From Colimorpha sp002372855 (GTDB lineage: Bacteria > Bacteroidota > Bacteroidia > Bacteroidales > P3), in NCBI GenBank assembly GCA_946621635.1, contig CAMOOR010000067.1:1-8875 (forward strand): a stretch of DNA of 8,875 nt. Direction: 5' to 3'. Below the pieces are notes generated by a model. That model had not been told where the DNA came from and did not search any database. It worked only from the letters and a program-made list of their open reading frames with translations. Below are positions 1 to 6,295 of this stretch, piece after piece. Numbering within the stretch: position 1 is the first letter of the stretch; the number at the start of each line of letters is the position of its first letter. Both the position numbers and the translations under genes were made by a program.

Positions 1-33
1 AAGTATATGAGAAGTATATAGGAACTATATGAG
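1..33. repeat. Three tandem 11-base units at the window edge
   Basis: Bases 1-11, 12-22 and 23-33 are three successive 11-base units, AAGTATATGAG, AAGTATATAGG and AACTATATGAG, and a fourth begins with AAG. The array may extend to the left of the window. It lies upstream of a terminator, so it probably sits in the tail of the preceding transcription unit. No function can be assigned. Confidence 0.55.
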
Positions 34-55
34 AAGGGCCGAATTTGACCCCTAT

Positions 56-87
56 TGGGTGGGTGTTTTGCCACCCATTTTTTTTTT
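56..87 (+). terminator. Intrinsic terminator of an unseen upstream gene
   Basis: TGGGTGG (56-62) pairs perfectly with CCACCCA (71-77) around an 8-base loop and is followed at once by ten T residues (78-87). This is a textbook rho-independent terminator reading on the plus strand. It would end a transcript entering from the left and separates it from the sirtuin gene. Confidence 0.8.
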
Positions 88-125
88 GCGACACAATATT
101 ATAAAAAGTGTTGCGTTATCATGGT

Positions 126-812
126 ATGATGAAGAAAATTGTGGTATTGACCGGCGCGGGCATCAGCGCCGAAAGCGGCATTTCGACTTTCCGCGACTCC
201 GACGGGTTGTGGGAGCACTACCGCGTGGAGGATGTGGCCACGCACGAGGCCTACGAGCGCAATCCGGAGTTGGTGCTCGACTTCTACAACCAGCGTCGGC
301 GCCAGCTCTTCGCGGCGCAGCCCAACGAGGCGCACCGCCAGCTGGTGAGGCTGGAGGAGAGGTACGACGTGCATATCGTGACCCAGAACATCGACGACCT
401 GCACGAGCGTGCGGGGTCGAGCCATGTGCTGCACCTGCACGGCGAGCTGACCAAGGGGCGCAGCGACCGCAACCCCGACCTCATCGTGGAGGTGGGCGAC
501 AAAGACATACGCTTGGGCGACAAGGCGCCCGACGGCACGCAGCTGAGGCCCCACATCGTGTGGTTCGGCGAGGCGGTGCCCAATATCGAGCCTGCCTCGC
601 GGCTGTGCGAGGAGGCGGATATTTTCATCGTCGTAGGCACGTCGATGGCCGTCTATCCCGCGGCGGGGCTCATCCACTATGTGCGGCGCGGCGTGCCGTG
701 CTATGTGGTGGACCCGAAGGAGGTGCCGGTGAGCCACCCGGTGACTTTCATCAAGGAGGTGGCCACGAAGGGGGTGACGGAGCTTGTTTCGCGGCTGATG
801 GAAGAAGAATAA
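126..812 (+). CDS. cobB: Sir2-family NAD-dependent protein deacylase (class III, CobB/SIRT5-like)
   Basis: This protein of about 228 residues removes acyl groups from lysine using NAD+, giving nicotinamide and O-acyl-ADP-ribose. Numbered from the ATG at 126, the NAD-binding motif GAGISAESGI is at 10-19, TQNID at 86-90, and the catalytic histidine in HGE is H105. RPHIVWFGE (141-149) and GTS (171-173) complete the Rossmann core. Tyr54 and Arg57 form the Y-x-x-R pair that in CobB and SIRT5 binds the acid group of succinyl- or malonyl-lysine, so desuccinylase or demalonylase activity is likely (inference). The zinc-binding cysteines expected between HGE and RPH are all absent; the only cysteines are 161 and 192. 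A GTG at 108 is an alternative start, but ATGATG at 126/129 followed by KKIVVLTGAG fits the family N-terminus. It appears monocistronic. Confidence 0.93.
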   Translation: MMKKIVVLTGAGISAESGISTFRDSDGLWEHYRVEDVATHEAYERNPELVLDFYNQRRRQLFAAQPNEAHRQLVRLEERYDVHIVTQNIDDLHERAGSSHVLHLHGELTKGRSDRNPDLIVEVGDKDIRLGDKAPDGTQLRPHIVWFGEAVPNIEPASRLCEEADIFIVVGTSMAVYPAAGLIHYVRRGVPCYVVDPKEVPVSHPVTFIKEVATKGVTELVSRLMEEE

Positions 813-864
813 ATAGTTATCGCGATAGTATAAAGTAACGACAACAGAGACAACAAAGACAACG

Positions 865-889
865 GCGAAACGCCAACATGGCGTTTCGC
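865..889. repeat. Perfect GC-rich hairpin inside the 836-993 element
   Basis: GCGAAACGCC (865-874) pairs with GGCGTTTCGC (880-889) around a 5-base loop. On the plus strand no T-run follows. On the minus strand the run of A at 895-901 would be a U-tract before the hairpin, not after it. It is therefore not a convincing terminator in either direction and is better read as internal structure of the element. Confidence 0.5.
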
Positions 890-940
890 GAATGAAAAAA
901 ACAGATAATATGGAAAAACGCAGATAAAGCTATTATGATA

Positions 941-963
941 GAAAAACACATGTTGTGTTTTTC
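941..963. terminator. Possible bidirectional AT-rich terminator hairpin
   Basis: GAAAAACACA (941-950) pairs perfectly with TGTGTTTTTC (954-963) around a 3-base loop. The T-rich 3' arm could act as the U-tract on the plus strand, and the A-rich arm does the same on the minus strand. It is the best candidate for ending the sirtuin transcript, because no other terminator lies between 813 and 1017. Confidence 0.4.
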
Positions 964-1017
964 CTGTTGTCCATGTTGTCAGAGTTGTCGTTAAAATAAA
1001 AAAAACAAACAAGGAAT

Positions 1018-1548
1018 ATGCAGATTTTGATTATTGTGGTGGCCATGCTGGCCACGATGGCATTGGCCGGCGGGATGATGTACCTGCTGGTGAAACGTTA
1101 TTTCGACAACGAGCAGAAGGAGCGTCTGCTGCAGATGAAGATCGACGAGCGGCGCGAGACCTTGAAGGTGGTGACCCCCATCCGGCTGCAGGCCTACGAG
1201 AGGATGGCCCTCTTCCTGGAGCGCATCAGTCCGGACAGCCTGGTGCTGCGCTGCTACCAGCCGGGCATGGACCTGAAGCTGCTGCAGGGCGTGATGACCA
1301 AGAACATCCGCGACGAGTGGGAGCACAACCTCTCGCAGCAGGTATACCTGGCCCCCGCGACGTGGGCACGCATCCGCGAGGCGAAGGACGAGATGGTGAA
1401 CCTGGTGAATTCCAGCGCCGTGACCCTGACGGACACCGACGACCCCACACGCCTGGCCGCCACCATTTTCGCCTCCGCCGCCAAGCACCTGCCCACGGAC
1501 AAGGCCCTCGAGGAGCTGCACAAGGAAATCAACGAACTCTTTGGATAA
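1018..1548 (+). CDS. Small membrane-anchored protein (DUF7935-like, function unknown)
   Basis: The 176-residue product starts with one hydrophobic helix (about residues 3-25) followed by a charged stretch with coiled-coil character (about 27-50, rich in K, E and R). The rest is a soluble helical domain carrying the motif PIRLQAYERMALFLERISPDSLVLR (split here as PIRLQAYERM at about 53-62 and ALFLERISPDSLVLR at 63-77). I recall this motif from a conserved Bacteroidota family of unknown function, which I believe is DUF7935; the name is from memory. The topology suggests a helix-anchored protein with its soluble part on one side of the inner membrane. It is the first gene of the plus-strand run and ends only 9 bases before the Ig-like lipoprotein, so the two are probably co-transcribed. 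The start is the ATG at 1018, right after an A-rich leader typical of Bacteroidota. Confidence 0.85.
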   Translation: MQILIIVVAMLATMALAGGMMYLLVKRYFDNEQKERLLQMKIDERRETLKVVTPIRLQAYERMALFLERISPDSLVLRCYQPGMDLKLLQGVMTKNIRDEWEHNLSQQVYLAPATWARIREAKDEMVNLVNSSAVTLTDTDDPTRLAATIFASAAKHLPTDKALEELHKEINELFG

Positions 1549-1557
1549 AAGACAACC

Positions 1558-3438
1558 ATGCACATTTTTTCGGAAGACAACAAAAACAACAAAAACAACA
1601 GGGTTTACGCAACCCCGCTATCTCTGTTGTTTGTGTTGTCTCTGTTGTCGTTAGTCTCCGCCTGCGCGCGGCAGGGCTACCCCACGGGAGGCCCCAAGGA
1701 CGAGACACCGCCCGTGGCCCTGGGCACACGGCCCGCCAACGAGAGCCGGGGCTTCGACGGCAAGGAGTTCTACATCCAGTTTGACGAATACGTGGTGCTG
1801 AAGAACGCCACGGAGAACGTCCTCGTGTCGCCGCCCATGAAGGAGAAGCCGGAGTTCACCACCAAAGGCAAGGGTGTGCTGGTGAAACTGAAGGACACCC
1901 TGCAGGCCAACACCACCTACCTCTTCCAGTTCAAGGAGGCCATCGCCGACTTCACGGAGGGCAACCTGCTGCCGAGCTACGAGTACGTCTTCTCGACGGG
2001 CGAGGCCATGGACACCCTGATGCTCGACGGCCAGGTGGTCGACGCCCGCAACGGCAAGGCCTGGAAAGAGAGCGTGACGGTGATGGCTTATAGAGTGGAG
2101 AGCGGGGAGCGGAGAGTGGAGAGTGGAGAGCGGAGAGTGGAGAGTGATACGATGGCCACTACGGTGCAACCGGACTATGTGACGCGCTGCGACAAGGAGG
2201 GCAACTTCGCCTTCCACTATATCCCCGAAGGGCGCTACCGCCTGGTGGCCCTGGAGGACAAGAACCGCAACCTGCGCGTCGACGCCACCGACCCCGTGGC
2301 CTGGGACACCACGCTCGTCGCCAGCCACCCGCAGGCACGCCGCCTCGCGGCCAGCGACAGCATTCAGGACAATCTCCTGGCCATTAACGCAATCAAACAA
2401 TCAAACAATCAAGCAATCACCCTCCGCCTCTCGGTTCCCGAGAGCCGCCAGCAGCGCATCCTGAAGAGCGAATTCGCCGAGGCCGGACGCATCACCATCG
2501 TCAGCCAGCTGCCGATGCAGAACCCTCGTATCGAAGATGAAAGGGCGCAATGGCAATGGCGTCTCAACGAAAAGCGCGACACCCTCACGGCCTGGTGTTT
2601 TGATGCCAAACGGGATTCGGCGCGCCTCGTCATCTCCGACACCGGGCTGCAGGACACCCTCAAGCTGCGCTACACCGCCAGTCGCAAGGGCGGCCGCCGC
2701 ATGGCCGGAGCCAAGGAAGAGAAGGCGCCCCTGATGAAAGCCCTCTGCGAAGGCAACAAAGCCTACTACGACGACCTGCGGCTGGCCTTCGCCAACCCCA
2801 TCGTCGAGGTGGCCGACAGCGCGACGGCCGAAGTCATGCACCTCAAGGACAGCACGGTCAGCCACTGTGCTGTGGTCCTCGACAAAGGCGGCATCGTGGC
2901 CCGCATCATGGCCACCGACATCAAGAGCGGCGAGCAGTACCGCGTGCGGCTGGCCGGAGGCCTCTTCACCGACCTCTACGGCAACCGCAGCGACAGCCTC
3001 GTCTTCACCATGACCCCCAAGGACTACGGCACCCTGAGCATCGACATAGACAACCGCATGGGAGCCCCCCTGGTCGTCGAGGTGCTGGACAGCAAGGACA
3101 CCGTCGTGGTCTCGCAGGCGCTTGCGCGCTCCGGCAACCTGCGGTTCCTCCACCTGCCCTCAGGCGACTACCGCCTGCGCGCCGTCGTCGACGCCGACAG
3201 CAACGGCCGCTGGACCCCCGGCGACTACCGCCGCCAGCGCCAGCCCGAGCAGTCCGTGCTCTTCGAGAAGACCCTCAGCCTGCGCGAGAAATGGGAGATG
3301 GAGGAGCGATGGACCGTCGAGCCGCCCAAGGCAAAAACCCTTGAACGGAAGACCGTCCTCGACAGCCCCAAAACGCTGATGCCCGCCACCCCGGGCACGC
3401 TCCCCATCCGTACCTCCACACCCAAAGGCAGAAAATAA
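1558..3438 (+). CDS. Large lipoprotein with N-terminal Ig-like (Big_5/SbsA-like) domain
   Basis: The product has 626 residues. A hydrophobic signal (about 18-35) ends in the lipobox LVSAC with lipidated Cys36. It is followed by GYPTGGPKDETPP (40-52), the hallmark opening of a common Bacteroidota outer-surface lipoprotein family with an Ig-like domain (about 50-145). A second beta-rich segment with GNFAFHYIPEGRYRLVALED (about 220-240) resembles a carboxypeptidase-regulatory/SpaA-type fold, and a similar GDYRLRAVVDADSNG occurs near 538-552. Nothing enzymatic is visible. Two in-frame repeat insertions stand out: residues 179-196 come from a heptamer array, and 278-288 from an octamer array. The signal peptide itself is encoded by an inverted-repeat element. 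Only ATG 1558 gives a full lipoprotein signal. The flippase gene begins 15 bases after the stop. Confidence 0.88.
   Translation: MHIFSEDNKNNKNNRVYATPLSLLFVLSLLSLVSACARQGYPTGGPKDETPPVALGTRPANESRGFDGKEFYIQFDEYVVLKNATENVLVSPPMKEKPEFTTKGKGVLVKLKDTLQANTTYLFQFKEAIADFTEGNLLPSYEYVFSTGEAMDTLMLDGQVVDARNGKAWKESVTVMAYRVESGERRVESGERRVESDTMATTVQPDYVTRCDKEGNFAFHYIPEGRYRLVALEDKNRNLRVDATDPVAWDTTLVASHPQARRLAASDSIQDNLLAINAIKQSNNQAITLRLSVPESRQQRILKSEFAEAGRITIVSQLPMQNPRIEDERAQWQWRLNEKRDTLTAWCFDAKRDSARLVISDTGLQDTLKLRYTASRKGGRRMAGAKEEKAPLMKALCEGNKAYYDDLRLAFANPIVEVADSATAEVMHLKDSTVSHCAVVLDKGGIVARIMATDIKSGEQYRVRLAGGLFTDLYGNRSDSLVFTMTPKDYGTLSIDIDNRMGAPLVVEVLDSKDTVVVSQALARSGNLRFLHLPSGDYRLRAVVDADSNGRWTPGDYRRQRQPEQSVLFEKTLSLREKWEMEERWTVEPPKAKTLERKTVLDSPKTLMPATPGTLPIRTSTPKGRK
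1576..1653. repeat. Inverted GACAAC/GTTGTC repeat overlapping the lipoprotein signal-peptide codons
   Basis: Bases 1576-1603 and 1622-1649 are inverted copies (about 24 of 28 positions) made of 9-base units of the GACAACAAA type, and the right arm runs on to CGTTA at 1653. The right arm matches the reverse complement of the left end of the 836-993 element almost perfectly. An inner GGGTT/AACCC hairpin (1601-1605 with 1611-1615) sits in the loop. The whole repeat lies within codons 7-32 of the lipoprotein gene and stays in frame. Confidence 0.7.
2092..2146 (+). repeat. Heptamer tandem array (GGAGAGT/C) inside the Ig-like lipoprotein gene
   Basis: Seven 7-base units of GGAGAGT or GGAGAGC (one variant GGGGAGC), plus partial ends, occupy 55 bases and encode RVESGERRVESGERRVES (residues 179-196). 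The unit contains no stop triplet in any of the six frames, so it can be read through in any phase. Bases 2111-2146 are identical to the reverse complement of 4353-4388. Confidence 0.9.
2390..2420 (+). repeat. Octamer tandem array (CAATCAAA) inside the Ig-like lipoprotein gene
   Basis: Four successive 8-base units, CAATCAAA, CAATCAAA, CAATCAAG and the partial CAATCAC, encode the polar stretch AIKQSNNQAI at about residues 278-288. The AT-rich array contrasts with the GC-rich codons on both sides, which suggests insertion rather than conserved coding sequence. Confidence 0.75.
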
Positions 3439-3453
3439 AACACCCCGCAGGCC

Positions 3454-4854
3454 ATGCAGAAGAAGCTACTCTCCGGACTCTTTTGGGTGTTGCTGGCCAA
3501 CCTGCTGGTAAAACCCTTCTGGATACTCGGCGTCGAGGTGGGCGTGCAGAACGCCGTCGGCAACGAGGTCTACGGCTTCTACTTCTCCATCTTCAATCTG
3601 GCCTATATCCTCAACATCCTGCTGGACCTGGGCGTCACCAACTTCAACACCCGCAACATCGCCCAGCACCCCCAGCTCATCGGCAAGCACCTCAGCGGCA
3701 TCCTCGGCATCAAGGTGTGCCTGCTGGGCCTCTACCTGGTGGTGGCCTTCACCGCCGGCGCCCTGCTGGGCTACGGCAGCCAGGAGTTCCGCCTGCTGGC
3801 GTGGCTCACGCTCTGCCAGTTCCTCAACTCGCTCATCCTCTACCTGCGCAGCAACTTCGAGGGGCTGCTGCTGTTCCGCTGGGACAGTCTCTTCTCCGTC
3901 CTCGACCGCGTGCTGATGATCCTCATCTGCGGTTGCCTGCTGTGGGGGCCGCTGCGCGAGGGCTTCAACATCTACTGGTTCGTCTACGCGCAGGCGATAG
4001 CCTACGGACTGACGGCCCTGCTGGCCTTTGCCATCATCGCCCGCAAGGCGCACTTCCACCGCCTGCGGTGGGACCGCCGTTTCTTCCACGTCATCCTCAA
4101 GCAGAGCGCCCCCTTCGCCCTGCTGGTACTGCTCATGGCCAGCTACAACCGCATCGACCCCATCCTGCTGCGCCGCCTGGCCAGCGACGCCGAGGCGGGC
4201 ATCTACGCCGGCGCCTTCCGCCTCCTCGATGCCCTCACGATGGTCTGCTACCTCGTCAGCGTCCCCCTGCTGCCCGTCTTCTCGAAAATCTTCGCCGACA
4301 TGGGACGCAGGCAGCCTGCCTGCGACACCACTCAGCCACCCAGCCACTCAGCCACTCTCCACTCTCCGCTCTCCACTCTCCACTCTCCACTCCAGGACAC
4401 CCTCCGCCTCGTCTTCTGGCCCATGATGCTCTTCGCCGCGGGCGCCGCCGTCCTCTGCGCCCTCTGGGCCGAGCCACTGATGGCGCTGCTATACCACGGA
4501 AGCGGCGAGCCCTACGTGCCGGTGTTCCGCATCGTCATCTTCGGACTCATCCCCATCGGCCTCACCTACATCTTCGGCACCCTGCTCACCGCCGACGGAC
4601 GCCTGCGCCAACTCAACCTCTTCGCCGCCAGCAGCCTGGTGCTCAACGTCGCGGTCAACCTCCTGCTCATCCCTCGTTTCGGCGCCGTAGGCTCCGCCTG
4701 GGCCTCCCTCACGGCGCAGAGCTTCATGGCCCTCGCCCAAGTCGTTCTCTCCATCCGCCTCTGCCGCCTGCCCCTCTCCACCTTCCGCCTGCCGCGACCC
4801 GCCGACCTGCGCCAGCTCGTCGACACCCTCCGCACCCCCGAACAAAAAGCATAG
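3454..4854 (+). CDS. Polysaccharide/lipid-linked oligosaccharide flippase (MOP superfamily, Wzx-like)
   Basis: The 466-residue protein is almost entirely hydrophobic helices with short polar loops, about 12 membrane segments by eye, as in Wzx and related MOP exporters. The N-terminus (LSGLFWVLLANLLVKPFWIL) followed by VYGFYFSIFNLAYILNILLDLGVTNF (residues about 40-65, split as VYGFYFSIFNLAY and ILNILLDLGVTNF) matches the family's first two helices and loop. Such proteins move undecaprenyl-linked glycan units across the inner membrane for surface polysaccharide assembly. No glycosyltransferases adjoin it here, so the substrate is unknown. Residues about 287-314, in the loop after FSKIFADM and before TLRLVFWPMM, are encoded by tandem repeats and are not expected in the family. 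That loop probably tolerates inserts. ATG 3454 gives the standard short N-terminus. Confidence 0.88.
   Translation: MQKKLLSGLFWVLLANLLVKPFWILGVEVGVQNAVGNEVYGFYFSIFNLAYILNILLDLGVTNFNTRNIAQHPQLIGKHLSGILGIKVCLLGLYLVVAFTAGALLGYGSQEFRLLAWLTLCQFLNSLILYLRSNFEGLLLFRWDSLFSVLDRVLMILICGCLLWGPLREGFNIYWFVYAQAIAYGLTALLAFAIIARKAHFHRLRWDRRFFHVILKQSAPFALLVLLMASYNRIDPILLRRLASDAEAGIYAGAFRLLDALTMVCYLVSVPLLPVFSKIFADMGRRQPACDTTQPPSHSATLHSPLSTLHSPLQDTLRLVFWPMMLFAAGAAVLCALWAEPLMALLYHGSGEPYVPVFRIVIFGLIPIGLTYIFGTLLTADGRLRQLNLFAASSLVLNVAVNLLLIPRFGAVGSAWASLTAQSFMALAQVVLSIRLCRLPLSTFRLPRPADLRQLVDTLRTPEQKA
4308..4393 (-). repeat. Composite array in the flippase gene: near-palindrome, three octamers, five heptamers
   Basis: A near-palindrome rich in GCAGGC/GCCTGC (about 4308-4323) is followed by three 8-base units ACTCAGCC, ACCCAGCC, ACTCAGCC (4330-4353). 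Five 7-base units of ACTCTCC (one GCTCTCC) then run from 4354 to 4388, with a partial ACTCC to 4393. Bases 4353-4388 are the exact reverse complement of 2111-2146. On the coding strand the array has no stop in the frame used and encodes ATLHSPLSTLHSPL. Confidence 0.9.
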
Positions 4855-4863
4855 CACCCACAC

Positions 4864-4899
4864 AATAATAATCGAAAAACATCGTTATTAGTTATTATT
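4864..4899 (+). other. AT-rich inverted repeat just upstream of the lipocalin-like lipoprotein
   Basis: AATAATAA (4864-4871) pairs with TTATTATT (4892-4899) across a 20-base loop, and the 3' arm ends 15 bases before the preferred start at 4914. The arm also contains two near-copies of a TTATTA unit. It could affect translation or be another short repeat. It has no T-run of terminator type, and I see no promoter motif here. Confidence 0.35.
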
Positions 4900-4913
4900 T
4901 AATGCCAATAGCA

Positions 4914-5351
4914 ATGAAACACCTCAAGACCACCGCCCTGCTGCTCCTCATGGCCACCGCCCTGATGGCCGCCTGCAGCAAAGAAGAAGGACCCGCATTC
5001 GCCGAGAAGAAAATCATCGGCACCTGGCGCATACCCCTCAACCTGCCCTCCGAAGTGCTCAACGCCGCTGGACAGAAAGTCATCTTCAACGAGGACCACA
5101 CCGCCATCTACAACAACCACCTCTTCTCCTCGTGGAAGATTGAGGGCATGGACATCATCTGCTCCAACTACACCGTGACCAACGGCTCGCGCGATGTCGA
5201 CGTGATGAAGTTCACCGTCAACAGCATCAACGACTCCGTCATGATTGCCAACGTGCAGTACACCCACACGCTGGACAACTACGTCGTCGAAGAGGGCGAC
5301 CTCACCGGCACATACACCCGCGTCAAGGAAAACAATCAACCCAATCAATAA
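4914..5351 (+). CDS. Small lipocalin-like lipoprotein
   Basis: The product is about 145 residues from ATG 4914; an upstream in-frame ATG at 4902 would add MPIA. Starting at MKHLKTTALLLLMATALMAAC gives a classic lipoprotein signal with lipidated Cys21 (split: MKHLKTTALL, LLMATALMAAC). The mature part begins KIIGTWRI (about 33-40), followed by alternating polar and hydrophobic strands with VIFNEDHTA, SSWKIEGMDII and a closing LTGTYTRVK. This GTW-to-TGTY layout is the small beta-barrel pattern of Bacteroidota lipocalin-like proteins. The ligand is unknown. It is probably anchored in the outer membrane or the periplasmic face. It follows the flippase by 59 bases and precedes fabD by 22, so it is likely co-transcribed with both. 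Confidence 0.8.
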   Translation: MKHLKTTALLLLMATALMAACSKEEGPAFAEKKIIGTWRIPLNLPSEVLNAAGQKVIFNEDHTAIYNNHLFSSWKIEGMDIICSNYTVTNGSRDVDVMKFTVNSINDSVMIANVQYTHTLDNYVVEEGDLTGTYTRVKENNQPNQ

Positions 5352-5373
5352 CACACACTACAAGAACAACACA

Positions 5374-6252
5374 ATGAAAGCATACGTATTCCCCGGCCAG
5401 GGAGCCCAGTTTGTGGGCATGGGCAAAAACCTCTATGACGGCAGCGACGAGTGCCGCGCCATGTTCGAGAAAGCCAACGACATCATCGGCTTCCGCATCA
5501 CCGACCTCATGTTCGCCGGCACGCCGGAGGACCTCAAGCAGACCCGCGTCACCCAGCCCGCCATCTTCCTCCACAGCGTCATCCTGGCCAAATACATGGG
5601 CGAGAACTTCAAGCCCGACATGGTCGGCGGCCACTCCCTCGGCGAATTCTCCGCCCTCGTTGCCGCCGGCGCCATGAGCTTCGAGGACGGCCTGCGCCTC
5701 GTCATCGCCCGTGCCAACGCCATGCAGCGCTGCTGCGAGAAGACCCCCTCCACCATGGCCGCCGTGCTCAAGCTCGACGACAAGACCGTCGAGGACATCT
5801 GCGCCTCCGTCAGCGGCGAAGTCGTCGTGCCCGCCAACTACAACTGCCCCGGCCAGCTGGTCATCAGCGGCACCAACGAAGGCGTGGCCCGCGTCTGCGA
5901 GCTCGTCAAGGAAGCCAAAGGCAAAGCCCTGCCCCTGGCCGTCGGCGGCGCCTTCCACAGCCCCCTCATGGAACCCGCACGCGTCGAACTGGCCGAAGCC
6001 ATCGAGCGCACCACCTTCCACGCCCCCGTCTGCCCCTGCTACCAGAACGTCGACGCCCTGCCGCACAGCGACCCCGCCGACATCAAGAAGAACCTCCTCA
6101 TGCAGCTCACCTCGCCCGTCCGCTGGACCGCCACCGTGCAGCACATGATGGCCGACGGCGCCACCGAATTCATCGAGGTAGGCCCCGGCACCGCCCTGCA
6201 GGGCATGGTCAAGCGCGTCGACGCCAACGCCAACGCCCACTCCGCCGAATAA
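5374..6252 (+). CDS. fabD: Malonyl-CoA:acyl carrier protein transacylase (FabD)
   Basis: This 292-residue cytoplasmic enzyme transfers malonyl from CoA to acyl carrier protein, supplying extender units for type II fatty-acid synthesis. The N-terminal FPGQGAQ (6-12) holds the oxyanion-hole glutamine. GHSLG (86-90) carries the nucleophile Ser88, Arg113 in IARANAM binds the malonyl carboxylate, and His195 in GAFHSPLM is the catalytic base. VPANYNCPGQLVISG (about 152-166) and EVGPGTALQGMVKR near the C-terminus are also family motifs. Length and all key residues are normal. The frame is open further upstream, but ATG 5374 starts exactly at the family N-terminus MKAYVFPGQG. It closes the plus-strand run and is followed by a strong terminator. 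No other fab genes are adjacent. Confidence 0.96.
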   Translation: MKAYVFPGQGAQFVGMGKNLYDGSDECRAMFEKANDIIGFRITDLMFAGTPEDLKQTRVTQPAIFLHSVILAKYMGENFKPDMVGGHSLGEFSALVAAGAMSFEDGLRLVIARANAMQRCCEKTPSTMAAVLKLDDKTVEDICASVSGEVVVPANYNCPGQLVISGTNEGVARVCELVKEAKGKALPLAVGGAFHSPLMEPARVELAEAIERTTFHAPVCPCYQNVDALPHSDPADIKKNLLMQLTSPVRWTATVQHMMADGATEFIEVGPGTALQGMVKRVDANANAHSAE

Positions 6253-6295
6253 ACTGACTAACTGGGTCGGCCTATTGAGTCTGCTTATTAGGTCG

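Larger units (their letters stand above)
836..993. repeat. MITE-like element with 28-base terminal inverted repeats made of GACAAC 9-mers
   Basis: The left end (836-863) reads TAAC followed by three GACAAC-containing 9-base units. The right end (966-993) is its inverted copy, with 23 of 28 positions matching. The 158-base element lies in the gap between the sirtuin gene and the next operon. Inside it are two perfect 10-base-pair hairpins (865-889 and 941-963) and no coding potential that I trust. A related inverted pair recurs at 1576-1653. The element resembles a small non-autonomous mobile or REP-like repeat; no transposase is visible, and I see no obvious target-site duplication. Confidence 0.6.

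Noticed and set aside
78..120. Promoter directly upstream of the sirtuin gene
   Set aside because: The T-run followed by G could serve as a -33 element, but the expected -7 position (near 106-113) matches TAnnTTTG poorly, so I did not annotate it.
29..838. Long plus-strand open frame overlapping the sirtuin gene
   Set aside because: It is the out-of-frame shadow of a GC-rich gene: an Arg/Gly/Ala-rich low-complexity product with no motif, while the other frame has every sirtuin motif.
701..1012. Minus-strand open frame with a Leu/Ser-rich segment
   Set aside because: It is produced by the GTTGTC repeats, which read as hydrophobic residues in this phase. There is no mature domain.
2092..2146. 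CRISPR-like array
   Set aside because: The units are 7 bases with no spacers, and no cas genes are present.
3466..4347. Long minus-strand open frame opposite the flippase gene
   Set aside because: The product is an acidic, Glu/Gln/Val-rich shadow produced by GC-rich codons on the other strand. The plus-strand protein has clear transmembrane architecture.
5323..6240. Long minus-strand open frame opposite fabD
   Set aside because: Gly/Ala/Val/Asp-rich antisense shadow. The plus strand encodes FabD with all catalytic residues.
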